From: an uncultured Eubacteriales bacterium
GTDB lineage: Bacteria > Bacillota > Clostridia > Oscillospirales > Oscillospiraceae
Length of the DNA stretch: 64,000 nt
NCBI GenBank assembly: GCA_900317375.1
Contig: ONGJ01000005.1
Coordinates: forward strand, 1-64,000
Direction: 5' to 3'
Shown here: one piece after another, positions 1 through 11,372 of the stretch
Layout of the letters: the number at the start of each line of letters is the position of its first letter
How positions within the stretch are numbered: the first letter of the stretch is position 1
Program-made: the position numbers and the translations under genes
The notes under the pieces: generated by a model
The model's database searches: none
What the model was told of the DNA's origin: nothing
What the model saw: the letters and a program-made list of their open reading frames with translations, nothing else

Positions 1-1003
1 GCCGGTACGGCAGCAGCAGGCAGAGGCCGCTGACGGCGAGGGGGATGACGAAGCTGAAGCAGCGGGAGAGCAGCAGGGCACTGCCGATCATCCCCTTCGG
101 AATCAGCCGGGCATAGAACAGGGTATATCCGTACTCCGTGATGCCGGCGGCACCGGGAAAGGGGAGAGAGGACACCGAAATGAAGAGAAGCGCCTGTGTG
201 CAGAAGCAGGGAAACCACTGCAGATCGCCGATGCCCAGCGCGCGGCAGCACAGAAACGGGATCGAGTGATAAAGCAGGAGCTGCACACCGGTGGTGAGCA
301 GCATCCGGCGGAACACGTCCGGGTGCTGCTTCATGAGCCGGGCGACGCGGCGATAGGATGCGAAGAAACGCAGAACACTGCCCCGGGAGGAAGAAAACCG
401 GGGTAAGTGTCTGATCAGGCGGAGCCCGACGGATGCAAAAAAGGCGGACAGCTTTCTGGAAAACAGGATGGAAAACAGGAAGAAGACGAGCAGCAGATTG
501 ATGCCGAAACCGAGGAGAAAAAGCCAGGAGAGATGCCCGGGGAGGGAAAAGAGGCTGATCGGTGAGAAGACGGCGCCGAAAAGGCCGAATACAACGGAGA
601 CCGCCTGATAGCTGAGCAGCGCGCAGAGCAGCGCGAAAGCCCCGTGGGAAAGCGGGATTCCGTCCCGGCCCATATCATAAAGCTGAGCCGGCTGCCCGCC
701 GGTGGAAGAAGGCGTAACCGAGCTGAAGAAGAAACCGGCAAAAGCATAACGGAGAGCCTGAACAGGCCGGATCCGATCCCCGGACAGACGCAGACAGCGC
801 GAGATGTTCCACGCATCGCACACGGCATAGACGGCCATACAGACAAGGCAGAGCAGCAGCAGGCCGCGGTCGGCCTGCCGAAGGAGCGCGGGAAGGTCCT
901 GACCGTTCAGCTCTCTCCGGATGATCCGGATGGCGGCTGCGCCCAGGACAAGCAGCAGCAGAATCCCTGCCCAGAATGACTTTTTCTTCCAGACTGTCAA
1001 CAA
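1..1003 (-). CDS. Flippase-like integral membrane protein, UPF0104 / LPG synthase TM-like family (C-terminus cut by window edge)
   Basis: A reading frame with no stop runs from about 1003 off the left edge, giving 334 visible codons of a very hydrophobic, polytopic protein. I place the start at TTG 1003-1001 because AAAGGA lies six bases upstream and there is no in-frame ATG near. The first membrane segment begins at about residue 9. Two conserved family marks are visible: TPSSTGGQPAQLYD near residues 97-110 and PFPGAAGITEYGY near residue 290, both typical of the transmembrane part of lysylphosphatidylglycerol synthases and of stand-alone UPF0104 proteins. Proteins of this family are thought to move or modify lipids or lipid-linked sugars; the substrate cannot be read from sequence. 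The gene is divergent from a glycosyltransferase, which fits a role in envelope glycolipid handling (inference). A weak minus-strand -10 (TATAAT, complement of 1045-1050) lies upstream. Confidence 0.8.
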   Translation of the reverse strand, partial: MLTVWKKKSFWAGILLLLVLGAAAIRIIRRELNGQDLPALLRQADRGLLLLCLVCMAVYAVCDAWNISRCLRLSGDRIRPVQALRYAFAGFFFSSVTPSSTGGQPAQLYDMGRDGIPLSHGAFALLCALLSYQAVSVVFGLFGAVFSPISLFSLPGHLSWLFLLGFGINLLLVFFLFSILFSRKLSAFFASVGLRLIRHLPRFSSSRGSVLRFFASYRRVARLMKQHPDVFRRMLLTTGVQLLLYHSIPFLCCRALGIGDLQWFPCFCTQALLFISVSSLPFPGAAGITEYGYTLFYARLIPKGMIGSALLLSRCFSFVIPLAVSGLCLLLPYR

Positions 1004-1090
1004 GATGCATCCTTTCTCAGATTCCGATCTCTCCGTTCCGGGGAATTATATCACAGCACCCCCGGCAAGGGAAGACAGAGAAAAAGCATA

Positions 1091-1120
1091 TTGACGGAAA
1101 GAGGGACGCTAAGGTACAAT
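1091..1120 (+). promoter_or_regulatory. Candidate sigma-A promoter of the glycosyltransferase gene
   Basis: TTGACG (1091-1096) and TACAAT (1115-1120) are separated by 18 bases, one mismatch each from consensus. It lies about 100 bases before the glycosyltransferase start and points toward it. Confidence 0.45.
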
Positions 1121-1222
1121 ACGAAACATCAATCTGTATGAAAAGGCTGCCGCTGTGCGTGATGAACTGCCCTGTGAACAGGGAGCGGCTGCCCTGTAAT
1201 ATCAGACTCGGAAAGGAGAACA

Positions 1223-2257
1223 ATGGAAAAACTTCTGACGGTTACCGTCCCGTGCTACAATTCTCAGGCGTACATGGCCCGGGCCGTGGAAAGCCTGCTG
1301 AAAGGCGGCGAGCGGCTGGAGCTGCTGATTGTGGACGACGGTTCCACCGATGAGACCCTGCACATCGCGGAGGAATACGCTGCCCGTTATCCCGGTCTGG
1401 TCAGGGCGATCCACAGGGAAAACGGCGGTCATGGCCCTGCGGTGATGACCGGCCTGCATGAGGCACAGGGGCTGTATTTCAAGGTGGTGGATTCGGACGA
1501 CTGGGTAGAGGAAGAGGCGCTGAAAAAGCTTCTGGATGCGCTGGAGGAGATGAAGCGCTCCGGAAGCTGTGCGGATCTCGTCGTCACCAACTATCTGTAC
1601 GACCACGGTGAGAACGGAAAACGGAAACTGATCGCCTACCGCAGCACCGTCCCTGCCGGAAGGATAATCACCTGGGATGAGGTCGGCCGCTTTCACCCGG
1701 GATCCTATTTTCTGATGCACGCCATCACCTACTGTACCGAGCTTGTGAAAAACAGCGGTCTGACGCTTCCCGAACATACCTTTTATGTGGATAACATCTA
1801 TGCCTATGTCCCCATGGCGCAGGTGAAGACGCTGTATTATCTGGATGTGGATCTGTACCACTACTGCATCGGCCGGCCGGACCAGTCGGTCAACGAAGCG
1901 GTCATGCTGAGCCGCCTGGATCAGCAGCTTCGCATCAACCGCATCATGCTCAGCAGCGTAGACCCGGATCGGATTGAAAACCCGCGGCACAGAGAGTATA
2001 TCCTGTTCTATATGGAAGTCATCACCTCGGCAACCTACGCCTTCCTGCTGCAGACCGGAAAGAAGGAGGACGAGCGGCAGGTGTTGGATTTCCTCTCTGA
2101 GATCAGAGAGAAGTATCCGACGGCGTATCGGTATCTCACCTCCGCGCCTGCGCTGCGGCACCCTGCCCGTGCCGTGACGGCGCTTCCGAACAGACTGAGC
2201 TTTCCTCTCGTACGCATCGGTTACCGTGCGGCGCAGAAACTGTTCGGCTTTAACTGA
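1223..2257 (+). CDS. Family 2 glycosyltransferase (GT-A fold)
   Basis: The 344-residue product starts with the GT2 nucleotide-sugar fold: VTVPCYNSQAYMARAVESLL at residues 6-25, IVDDGSTDETL soon after (the first acidic motif), and FKVVDSDDWVEEEAL near residue 90, which holds the DXD-like metal-binding aspartates. These residues bind the nucleotide-sugar and divalent cation in the family. No membrane segments are seen, so it is probably cytosolic or peripheral on the membrane. AAAGGAG stands about seven bases before the ATG. The C-terminal 150 residues are basic and helical and may bind the acceptor. It is monocistronic, with its own candidate promoter and a strong terminator, and is divergent from a flippase-like protein. 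The donor and acceptor sugars are unknown; a role in cell-wall polysaccharide or glycolipid decoration is an inference. Confidence 0.9.
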   Translation: MEKLLTVTVPCYNSQAYMARAVESLLKGGERLELLIVDDGSTDETLHIAEEYAARYPGLVRAIHRENGGHGPAVMTGLHEAQGLYFKVVDSDDWVEEEALKKLLDALEEMKRSGSCADLVVTNYLYDHGENGKRKLIAYRSTVPAGRIITWDEVGRFHPGSYFLMHAITYCTELVKNSGLTLPEHTFYVDNIYAYVPMAQVKTLYYLDVDLYHYCIGRPDQSVNEAVMLSRLDQQLRINRIMLSSVDPDRIENPRHREYILFYMEVITSATYAFLLQTGKKEDERQVLDFLSEIREKYPTAYRYLTSAPALRHPARAVTALPNRLSFPLVRIGYRAAQKLFGFN

Positions 2258-2262
2258 CTGCA

Positions 2263-2310
2263 GCATGCCCGCAGCCCGGGAGAAATCCCGGACTGCGGGC
2301 ATGTTTTTTA
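2263..2310 (+). terminator. Rho-independent terminator of the glycosyltransferase gene
   Basis: CATGCCCGCAG and CTGCGGGCATG form an 11-bp perfect outer stem, with an inner CCCGGG/TCCCGG arm and a run of six T directly after. It closes the glycosyltransferase unit before the ATPase operon. Confidence 0.9.
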
Positions 2311-2382
2311 TATGGGAGAGGGATACGCGGAAGATACCGGTTACCATACGAAAAAAATATGATAAAAATCTTTGAAAGCTAT

Positions 2383-2411
2383 TTGACAAGATTTTAACAC
2401 CAAGATATAAT
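2383..2411 (+). promoter_or_regulatory. Upstream promoter (P1) of the ntp V-type ATPase operon
   Basis: Perfect consensus boxes: TTGACA at 2383-2388 and TATAAT at 2406-2411 with a 17-base spacer, in an A+T-rich stretch. Expected transcription start is near 2418, leaving a leader of about 175 bases before ntpF. Confidence 0.85.
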
Positions 2412-2478
2412 GAGTTTATTATTTGCAGAACCACAACAGTTTGTGTCTCTTTTTGTTATAAGAAGATCGGTATAATAC

Positions 2479-2507
2479 TTGCATCATACACAGAATCAGA
2501 GTATAAT
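2479..2507 (+). promoter_or_regulatory. Downstream promoter (P2) of the ntp operon
   Basis: TTGCAT (2479-2484) and TATAAT (2502-2507) with a 17-base spacer, about 85 bases before ntpF. A third TATAAT at 2471-2476 has no convincing -35 box and is not called. The rest of the gene-free stretch 2311-2593 shows nothing else. Confidence 0.6.
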
Positions 2508-2593
2508 GATTCATGTAAAATCCACATTTTCCCGGCGTAAACCGTACGAAAAAACAGAGAATCCAGTAAATCATACAAAAGGGAGGTGTGCCG

Positions 2594-2908
2594 ATGTCGT
2601 TTGAAGCAATCAAGGGCATCAGTGAGGCGGAAAACCTGGCGAAAGCGCGCGTCGCGCAAGCGGAGGCGCAGGCAAGGCAGATGCTGGCTGATGCGGAAGC
2701 TGCCGGAAAGGCGGCTCTTGAGGCGGCGGGTACCAGAGCGGAAAACGAACTGAAGGAACTGCGTAAGAAGGCGGACAAACAGACTGCCGAAAAGACCGCG
2801 GCGCTGGATGCCGAGATCCTTTCGGAGGCAGAGTCGCTTCGAAAAGCGGCCGAAGGAAAGCTCGAGAAGGCTGCTGCGCTGGTCGTGGAAAGGATTACGG
2901 GCACTTGA
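2594..2908 (+). CDS. ntpF: V-type ATPase peripheral stalk subunit G/H (NtpF)
   Basis: This 104-residue protein is almost wholly an alanine, glutamate and lysine rich coiled coil, as expected for the G (also called H) subunit that pairs with subunit E to form the peripheral stalk linking the A3B3 head to the membrane sector. It has no enzymatic residues. I use ATG 2594, because GGGAGG at 2581-2586 is seven bases away; GTG 2588 is in frame but touches the ribosome site. It is the first gene of the operon, in the same order as Enterococcus hirae ntpFIKECGABD. Its stop codon lies one base before the ntpI start, so the two are probably translationally coupled. The identification comes mainly from composition, length and position. 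Confidence 0.85.
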   Translation: MSFEAIKGISEAENLAKARVAQAEAQARQMLADAEAAGKAALEAAGTRAENELKELRKKADKQTAEKTAALDAEILSEAESLRKAAEGKLEKAAALVVERITGT

Positions 2909-2909
2909 C

Positions 2910-5371
<2,462 letters not shown>

Positions 5372-5413
5372 TTCTCTTCAGAATCACATTCCTGAAAAGA
5401 ACGGAGTTTTATC

Positions 5414-5995
5414 ATGAAGGGAACCGAAAAAATCATTGCCCATATTGAGGCCGATGCCCAGGCCCAGGCGGACGCTGTCCTGGGTGAGGCGCGTCAGCGC
5501 TGCGAGGCCATCAAAGCGAGGTTTGACGATAAGGCCGCCCGCCTGTACAGCGACAGAATCCGTGAGGGTGTGAAAGCCTGCCAGGACCAGGAGGACAGCG
5601 CCCTGCGCATCTCCCGGATGGAGGCACGCAAGAGCGTTCTTTCCGTCAAGCAGGAGATGGTCGAAAAGAGCTTTGACCTCGCCGTACAGCAGATTGTCGC
5701 ACTTCCCGATGAAAAGTATACCGCCTTTCTCGCAAATCTGGTGAAGAAGGCCGGGCCTGCGGGCGACGAAGAGATCATTCTGAATGCCGCTGACCGTGCC
5801 CGTGTCGGCGAGGCGCTGATCAAGGCCGTGAACGCGGACGGCGCCAAAATGAAGCTCTCGGACGAGACGCGCGAACTCAAAGGCGGCCTGATCCTGCGCC
5901 GGGGAAGCATCGAAACCAACTGCAGCGTCGAACTGCTGGTGGAGCTCTGCCGCGGCGAGCTGTCCGCAAAGCTTGCAGACGTTCTGTTTGACTGA
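5414..5995 (+). CDS. ntpE: V-type ATPase subunit E, peripheral stalk (NtpE)
   Basis: The 193-residue product has the standard E subunit plan: an N-terminal long charged helix with alanine and glutamine repeats (residues 5-90) that forms a coiled coil with NtpF, and a C-terminal globular domain (about 95-193) that attaches to the B subunit, ending GELSAKLADVLFD. GGAG at 5403-5406 lies seven bases before the ATG. It follows ntpK by 42 bases and precedes ntpC by 25. Length is normal for bacterial E subunits of about 190-200 residues. It has no catalytic role; it holds the stator while the central shaft rotates. Confidence 0.92.
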   Translation: MKGTEKIIAHIEADAQAQADAVLGEARQRCEAIKARFDDKAARLYSDRIREGVKACQDQEDSALRISRMEARKSVLSVKQEMVEKSFDLAVQQIVALPDEKYTAFLANLVKKAGPAGDEEIILNAADRARVGEALIKAVNADGAKMKLSDETRELKGGLILRRGSIETNCSVELLVELCRGELSAKLADVLFD

Positions 5996-6020
5996 GCGTC
6001 CGACGAAAGGAGGACCTGAC

Positions 6021-7013
6021 TTGTCTGCACAAAAAGAGGATTACCTGTATCTCTCCTCCCTCCTTCGTGCGCGGGAGAAGAACATGCTCACCCGTGACCG
6101 GGCCGAGCGGATGCTGGATGCCCCGGGCTTTGAGGACTGCGCGAAACTGCTGACGGACAGCGGCTACGAGGATATGAGCCAGATGAACATCAAACAGATC
6201 GAGGATGCCCTGGCTGCACGGCGCGCCGCGCTCTTCCGCGAACTGGAGGGTCTGGTTCCGGACCCGGCCGCGCTGGATCTGTTCCGGATGAAGTATGACT
6301 ATCACAATATCAAGGTGCTCATCAAGTCCGCCGCTATGGAGCAGGAGGATTCCGCACTGCTCTCCGAGTCGGGCCGCATTCCCCGTGAGACCATTCTGCG
6401 CTGCTTCCGTGACGACCGTCTGCGGGACCTGCCGGGTGCCATAGGGGCCGCTGCGGAGGAGGCCAGGAATCTGCTGAGCCGCTCAGCCAACCCGCAGCTT
6501 TCCGACTTTCTGCTGGACAAGGCGTATTTTGCCGAGCTGCAGGAAAAGGCCGAGGCCCTGAACTCTGACTTCGCCCGCGGCTATGTGCAGATTCTGGCGG
6601 ATGCAACGAACCTGCGCAGCGCCGTGCGCATTCTCCGCATGGGGAAGGACATCGGCTATCTGCGTGAGGCCCTGGTCCCCGGCGGCAGCATCAGTGAAGA
6701 GCGCCTCATCAGCGGCATCGCCGGTGAGGGGATCGCGTCCGTCTTTGCCGGCTCGGCCCTTGCAAAAGCAGCCCAGCTGGGCGCCGATGCGGTGTCGGGC
6801 GGCACGCTGACGGGCTTTGAGCTCGCCTGCGACAATGCCCTGAACGCCTACCTTGCCGATGCCAAGCGCGCTTCCTTCGGGGAAGAGTGCGTCCTGGCTT
6901 ACATCGCCGGGCAGGAGAGCGAGCTGACCGCGGTGCGGATGATCCTGACCGGGCGTCTTGCCGGCGTCCCGTCGGACACCATCCGGGAAAGGCTGCGTGA
7001 TCTGTATGAGTAA
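6021..7013 (+). CDS. ntpC: V-type ATPase subunit C / d, central stalk socket (NtpC)
   Basis: This 330-residue soluble, helical protein is the funnel-shaped subunit that joins the rotor ring to the central shaft (NtpD and NtpG). The family is built from three similar helical repeats; here FRMKYDYHNIKVLIKSAA near residue 95 and the repeated NAYLADAKRASFGEE and YLA/IAGQESEL stretches are typical. The true start is TTG 6021: AAAGGAGG at 6006-6013 stands seven bases before it, and upstream in-frame sequence up to 5973 overlaps ntpE in another frame. Its last codons overlap the ntpG start by 8 bases, so the two are probably coupled. Confidence 0.92.
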   Translation: MSAQKEDYLYLSSLLRAREKNMLTRDRAERMLDAPGFEDCAKLLTDSGYEDMSQMNIKQIEDALAARRAALFRELEGLVPDPAALDLFRMKYDYHNIKVLIKSAAMEQEDSALLSESGRIPRETILRCFRDDRLRDLPGAIGAAAEEARNLLSRSANPQLSDFLLDKAYFAELQEKAEALNSDFARGYVQILADATNLRSAVRILRMGKDIGYLREALVPGGSISEERLISGIAGEGIASVFAGSALAKAAQLGADAVSGGTLTGFELACDNALNAYLADAKRASFGEECVLAYIAGQESELTAVRMILTGRLAGVPSDTIRERLRDLYE

Positions 7014-7332
7014 ACTGAAAATCGCCGTCATCGGCGGAAAAGACACCGTCATCGGCTTCAAGGCCGTCGGTCTCGAGGCCTGCCCGGCCGACAATGCCGC
7101 CGAAGCCCGGCAGGCGCTGAAAGACCTTACCAAAGAGGGAAGCGAGTACGCGATCATCTATATCGAGGAAAAGCTTTCCCAGCAGCTTCAGCATGAGATA
7201 AACCGCTTTAAGGACAGCCCGAGCCCGGCCATCATTCTGATTCCCGGCCGCGAAGGCTCCATGGGGCTTGGACAGAATGCCCTGAAAGAGGCGGTGGAGC
7301 GTGCCGTCGGCACCAATATTCTCGGCGACTGA
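7006..7332 (+). CDS. ntpG: V-type ATPase subunit F, central stalk (NtpG)
   Basis: A 108-residue protein with the Rossmann-like fold of the F subunit: IAVIGGKDTVIGFKAVGLEA at residues 6-25 is the family signature, followed by YAIIYIEEKL and PAIILIPGREGS. It sits on the rotor shaft with NtpD and may regulate ATP hydrolysis. ATG 7006 overlaps the end of ntpC by eight bases; no independent ribosome site is close, consistent with coupling to ntpC. Fifty-five non-coding bases, containing an AGAGAGGA ribosome site, separate it from ntpA. Confidence 0.92.
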   Translation: MSKLKIAVIGGKDTVIGFKAVGLEACPADNAAEARQALKDLTKEGSEYAIIYIEEKLSQQLQHEINRFKDSPSPAIILIPGREGSMGLGQNALKEAVERAVGTNILGD

Positions 7333-7387
7333 CGGCCGCCGCCGTCAGCCATCCCCAACAACAACTGCCAGAGAGGAAGATTGATAA

Positions 7388-9157
7388 ATGAGCGGTAAAA
7401 TTACCAAGGTATCCGGTCCGCTTGTCGTGGCGGAGGGTCTCGCGGACGCCAACGTATCCGACGTTGTGCGCGTGGGCGACAGCCGCCTGATCGGTGAGAT
7501 CCTGAATATGACCGGCGACAGAGCTTCCATCCAGGTATATGAAGAGACCTCCGGCCTCGGCCCCGGCGCCGCCGTTGTGACCACCGGCATGCCCATGTCC
7601 GTGGAACTCGGACCCGGCATGCTCGACAACATCTACGACGGCATTCAGCGGCCTCTGCCCGAGATGCGCGCCCTGACGGGCGACTCCATCACCCGCGGCA
7701 CCGACGTCCCGGCTCTGAACCGCGAGAAGAAGTGGGACTTCGTCCCGACTGCCGCGGTCGGCGATAAGCTGAGCGCCGGCGACGTCATCGGCACCGTACA
7801 GGAGACCAGCGCTATCCTGCACCGCATCATGGTCCCGCCCAAAATGTCCGGCACGCTGAAGTCTGTCCAGGGCGGCAGCTTTACCGTGACCGACACCGTG
7901 GCTGTTCTGACCGACGAGAAGGGCGTTGATCACGAGCTCAGCCTGATGCAGCGCTGGCCGGTCCGTATCGCCCGTCCGTATGAGCGCAAGTATGTCCCTG
8001 CCCGCCCGATGAACAGCGGCCAGCGTATCATCGACACGCTCTTTCCGATCGCCAAGGGCGGCACAGCGGCCGTACCGGGCCCCTTCGGTTCGGGCAAGAC
8101 GGTGGTCCAGCATCAGCTGGCCAAGTGGTCTGACGTGGACATCGTCATCTATATCGGCTGCGGCGAGCGCGGCAACGAGATGACCGACGTCCTGATGGAG
8201 TTCCCCGAGCTCAAGGACCCGCGCAACGGCGAGCCGCTGATGAAGCGTACCGTGCTGATCGCCAACACCTCGGATATGCCCGTGGCTGCGCGTGAGGCCT
8301 CCATCTACACCGGCATTACCATTGCCGAATACTTCCGCGACATGGGCTATGACGTGGCCGTGCTGGCTGACTCTACCTCCCGCTGGGCCGAGGCCCTGCG
8401 TGAAATGTCCGGCCGTCTGGAAGAGATGCCCGGCGAGGAGGGCTATCCTGCCTACCTGGCCTCGCGCCTGGCCCAGTTCTACGAGCGCGCCGGCGTGGTC
8501 GAGTGCCTCGGCAGCGATGAGCGCCGCGGATCCGTCACCGCCATCGGCGCCGTGTCGCCTCCGGGCGGCGATATCTCCGAGCCTGTATCTCAGGCCACCA
8601 TGCGCATTGTCAAGGTCTTCTGGGCTCTCGACTCGTCCCTGGCCTATGCGCGTCACTTCCCGGCCATCAACTGGCTGACCTCCTACTCACTGTATATCGA
8701 CACGCTGAGTCCCTGGTATACCGAGCAGTTCGGCGAGAACTATATGAAGAACCGCGAGCGCGCCATGCGCGTTCTGCAGGAGGAGGCCGAGCTGCAGGAG
8801 ATCGTCCGTCTGGTCGGCCAGGATGCGCTGTCTCCGGATGACCGCCTGACCATGGAGACCGCCAAGATGATCCGTGAGGACTTCCTGCAGCAGAACGCCT
8901 TTGTCGACGAAGATGCCTACTCCAGTTACCTCAAGCAGTACCGTCTGCTGGATCTGGTTCTGAAGTATGACATTCTCTGCCGCGATGCCCTCAACCGGGG
9001 CGCCGACATGAACGGGCTGTTTGCCATTGACGCGCGCGAAAAAATCGGCCGTGCCAAGATGGCCGACCCGAACGCGTTTGAGAAGGCCTATGACGACATC
9101 GAAAAACAGATGCAGGCCGAAATTGAAGAAGTGATCGCAGGGGGTGAGGAAGCATGA
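7388..9157 (+). CDS. ntpA: V-type ATPase catalytic subunit A (NtpA)
   Basis: The 589-residue product carries the catalytic ATP site of the head. The N-terminal beta barrel (1-75) is followed by the non-homologous insert typical of A subunits (about 115-190), then the nucleotide-binding domain with P-loop GPFGSGKT at residues 231-238 and the catalytic glutamate region CGERGNEM at 258-265. [20 protein letters not shown] and [14 protein letters not shown] are also standard. The C-terminal helical domain is complete. Length is normal (585-600). Ribosome site AGAGAGGAAG precedes the ATG. The stop overlaps the ntpB start in ATGA, giving tight coupling that keeps A and B in equal amounts. The codon use is strongly G/C-ending, as expected for a highly expressed gene here. 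Confidence 0.98.
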   Translation: MSGKITKVSGPLVVAEGLADANVSDVVRVGDSRLIGEILNMTGDRASIQVYEETSGLGPGAAVVTTGMPMSVELGPGMLDNIYDGIQRPLPEMRALTGDSITRGTDVPALNREKKWDFVPTAAVGDKLSAGDVIGTVQETSAILHRIMVPPKMSGTLKSVQGGSFTVTDTVAVLTDEKGVDHELSLMQRWPVRIARPYERKYVPARPMNSGQRIIDTLFPIAKGGTAAVPGPFGSGKTVVQHQLAKWSDVDIVIYIGCGERGNEMTDVLMEFPELKDPRNGEPLMKRTVLIANTSDMPVAAREASIYTGITIAEYFRDMGYDVAVLADSTSRWAEALREMSGRLEEMPGEEGYPAYLASRLAQFYERAGVVECLGSDERRGSVTAIGAVSPPGGDISEPVSQATMRIVKVFWALDSSLAYARHFPAINWLTSYSLYIDTLSPWYTEQFGENYMKNRERAMRVLQEEAELQEIVRLVGQDALSPDDRLTMETAKMIREDFLQQNAFVDEDAYSSYLKQYRLLDLVLKYDILCRDALNRGADMNGLFAIDAREKIGRAKMADPNAFEKAYDDIEKQMQAEIEEVIAGGEEA

Positions 9158-10527
9158 TAAAAGAGTATAAAACCATTAAGGAAATCGCGAGCCCCCTGAT
9201 GGTCGTAGAGCACGTCGAAGGCGTCACCTATGACGAACTGGGCGAGATCGAGCTTCCCAACGGTGAAGTCCGCCGCTGCAAGGTGCTCGAGGTCGAAGGC
9301 GACCGGGCCGTTGTCCAGCTCTTTGAATCGGCCCAGGGCATCAACCTGGCTGAGTCAAAGGTCCGCTTCCTCGGCCATCCGCAGCAGCTTGCCGTGTCGG
9401 AGGACATGCTGGGCCGTGTCTTCAACGGCATGGGCATGCCGATTGACGGCGGTCCCGCCATCCTCGCGGAAGAGCATAAGGACATCAACGGCCTGCCCAT
9501 GAACCCGGCAGCCCGTGCCTACCCGGCCGAGTTTATCCAGACCGGTGTCTCCACCATCGACGGCCTGAACACCCTGGTCCGCGGCCAGAAGCTGCCGATC
9601 TTCTCCGGCTCCGGCCTGCCCCACGCACCCCTTGCCGCTCAGATTGCCCGTCAGGCCCGTGTTCTCGGTGATGACGAGACCTTCGCCGTCGTCTTCGCGG
9701 CCATCGGCATCACCTTTGAGGAATCTGAATACTTCATCAATGACTTTCGGCGCACCGGTGCCATCGACCGCACGGTCGTCTTCTCGAACCTTGCCAATGA
9801 CCCTGCTGTCGAACGTATCGCCACCCCGCGTATGGCACTGACTGCGGCCGAGTACCTGGCCTTCGAGAAGGATATGCAGGTGCTGGTCATCCTGACCGAT
9901 ATCACCAACTACGCCGAGGCGCTGCGCGAGATTTCCGCCGCCAAGAAAGAGGTCCCGGGCCGCCGCGGCTATCCCGGATACCTGTATACGGACCTGGCCA
10001 CCATGTACGAGCGCGCAGGCCGCCGTCAGGGCAAGAAGGGCTCCATCACCATGATCCCGATCCTGACCATGCCCGAGGACGACAAGACCCACCCCATCCC
10101 GGACCTTACCGGCTACATCACCGAGGGTCAGATCATCCTCTCGCGCGAGCTGCACCGCAAGGGCATTGTGCCGCCCGTTGACGTGCTGCCGAGCCTGAGC
10201 CGTCTGAAGGACAAGGGCATCGGCGTCGGCAAGACGCGCGAGGACCATGCCGGCACAATGAACCAGCTTTTCGCCGCCTATTCCCGCGGCAAGGACGCCA
10301 AGGAGCTCATGACCATCCTCGGCGAGGCGGCCCTTTCCGATGATGACAAGCTTTTTGCCAAGTTTGCCGAAGAATTTGAAAGGGTCTATGTCAGCCAGGG
10401 CAACACCACCAACCGCACAATCGAGGAAACCCTCAACATCGGCTGGGATCTTCTGAAGATCCTGCCCCGCCGCGAGCTGAAACGGATCAAGCCCGAGTTC
10501 ATCGAAAAGTACCTCCCGCAGGACTGA
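9154..10527 (+). CDS. ntpB: V-type ATPase non-catalytic subunit B (NtpB)
   Basis: The 457-residue product forms the head together with NtpA. It has the ATPase alpha/beta fold but its P-loop position reads [14 protein letters not shown] instead of a true Walker A, which is the hallmark of the non-catalytic B subunit. [19 protein letters not shown] and [14 protein letters not shown] (containing the arginine that reaches into the A site) are visible. The ATG overlaps the ntpA stop by four bases. The final residues extend normally to IEKYLPQD. Nothing unusual in length or composition. Confidence 0.98.
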   Translation: MIKEYKTIKEIASPLMVVEHVEGVTYDELGEIELPNGEVRRCKVLEVEGDRAVVQLFESAQGINLAESKVRFLGHPQQLAVSEDMLGRVFNGMGMPIDGGPAILAEEHKDINGLPMNPAARAYPAEFIQTGVSTIDGLNTLVRGQKLPIFSGSGLPHAPLAAQIARQARVLGDDETFAVVFAAIGITFEESEYFINDFRRTGAIDRTVVFSNLANDPAVERIATPRMALTAAEYLAFEKDMQVLVILTDITNYAEALREISAAKKEVPGRRGYPGYLYTDLATMYERAGRRQGKKGSITMIPILTMPEDDKTHPIPDLTGYITEGQIILSRELHRKGIVPPVDVLPSLSRLKDKGIGVGKTREDHAGTMNQLFAAYSRGKDAKELMTILGEAALSDDDKLFAKFAEEFERVYVSQGNTTNRTIEETLNIGWDLLKILPRRELKRIKPEFIEKYLPQD

Positions 10528-10570
10528 GCTTACCGTGAACCCGGAAACGAACAATTGGAGGTGATTCGTT

Positions 10571-11221
10571 TTGGCAGGTACTGCCGTCACACCCACCAGG
10601 ATGGTGCTCAACCAGCTGAAAGGCAGACTGAAAACTGCCCGACGCGGTCATAAGCTGCTGAAGGACAAACGCGACGAACTCATGCGCCAGTTTATGGACG
10701 TGGTGAAGGAGAACAAGGTTCTGCGTGAACGCGTCGAAGAGGGCCTCACGGCCGCCTTCTCGTCCCTGCAGGTGGCAAGTGCCATCATGTCGCCCGAGAT
10801 GCTCGAACAGGCGCTGCTGTATCCGCGCCAGAGCGTCGAACTGGATATGAGCTTTAAAAATATCATGTCCGTCAATGTCCCGCGCTACAGCTTTACAACG
10901 AAGAACAACGATCCGTCGGAAATCTATCCCTACGGTTTCGCCCAGACCTCCGGCGAGCTGGACGATGCGCTGGAACGCATGGCCCGCGTGTTCGAGGATA
11001 TGCTGAAGCTGGCAGAGGTCGAAAAGACCATGCAGCTGCTGGCCGAAGAGATCGAAAAAACACGCCGCCGCGTCAACGCGCTGGAGTATGTCATGATTCC
11101 CGGGCTGGAGACAAACATCAAGTACATCACCATGAAGCTCGAGGAGAATGAAAACTCCACCAAAGTCCGTCTGCTGAAGGTCAAGGACATGGTTCTTCAA
11201 AAGGCTCACAACTTCACATAA
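10571..11221 (+). CDS. ntpD: V-type ATPase subunit D, rotor shaft (NtpD)
   Basis: This 216-residue protein is the two-helix coiled-coil shaft that turns inside the A3B3 head, like the gamma subunit of F-type ATPases. The N-terminal stretch VTPTRMVLNQLKGRLKTA is the family signature, and residues 140-200 return as the second long helix. The start is TTG 10571, fixed by an excellent ribosome site GGAGGTGAT at 10557-10565 five bases upstream. It is the last gene of the operon; no ntpH or ntpJ (Ktr-type transporter) follows, unlike in Enterococcus, and a strong terminator lies six bases after the stop. Confidence 0.95.
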   Translation: MAGTAVTPTRMVLNQLKGRLKTARRGHKLLKDKRDELMRQFMDVVKENKVLRERVEEGLTAAFSSLQVASAIMSPEMLEQALLYPRQSVELDMSFKNIMSVNVPRYSFTTKNNDPSEIYPYGFAQTSGELDDALERMARVFEDMLKLAEVEKTMQLLAEEIEKTRRRVNALEYVMIPGLETNIKYITMKLEENENSTKVRLLKVKDMVLQKAHNFT

Positions 11222-11226
11222 AAAAT

Positions 11227-11261
11227 CCGCCTCCGCTGAATATCAGCGGAGGCGGGTTTTT
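11227..11261 (+). terminator. Terminator of the ntp operon
   Basis: CCGCCTCCGCTGA and TCAGCGGAGGCGG form a 13-bp perfect stem with a three-base loop, followed by GTTTTT. An A run precedes the stem on the + strand, so it could also act on transcripts arriving from cdsA on the opposite strand. Confidence 0.95.
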
Positions 11262-11298
11262 GGCCGGACAGAACAGTGCTTGCCAACCTTATGAAAAA

Positions 11299-11369
11299 GC
11301 GCGGCGCAGGAATCTGCGTGCGAGAGCGAATCTTCTTTTCCGCGCAGCGGCAGAGGCTTCCGAACGGGC
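11299..11369 (+). repeat. 71-bp dispersed repeat, copy A
   Basis: This stretch aligns without gaps to 37372-37442: by hand I count about 51 of 71 identical bases, arranged as conserved blocks (GCGCGGCGC, ATCT, CGTGCGAG, TTCCGCGCAGCG, CAGA, TTCCG, CGGGC) divided by variable blocks. GCGCGG at its left and CCGCGC inside could pair. It lies in the space between the ntp terminator and the end of cdsA and codes for nothing visible. Copy B lies just downstream of the RAYT-like gene. Confidence 0.6.
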
Positions 11370-11372
11370 TTA

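Noticed and set aside
976..1353. A 125-codon + strand frame covering the glycosyltransferase start
   Set aside because: It overlaps the real gene in another frame and crosses the divergent promoter region without a ribosome site.
2471..2476. A third TATAAT in the ntp leader
   Set aside because: No acceptable -35 box at 16-18 bases; two better promoters flank it.
7232..8656. A 474-codon minus-strand frame opposite ntpA
   Set aside because: Shadow of a highly biased conserved gene; ntpA is certain from its motifs.
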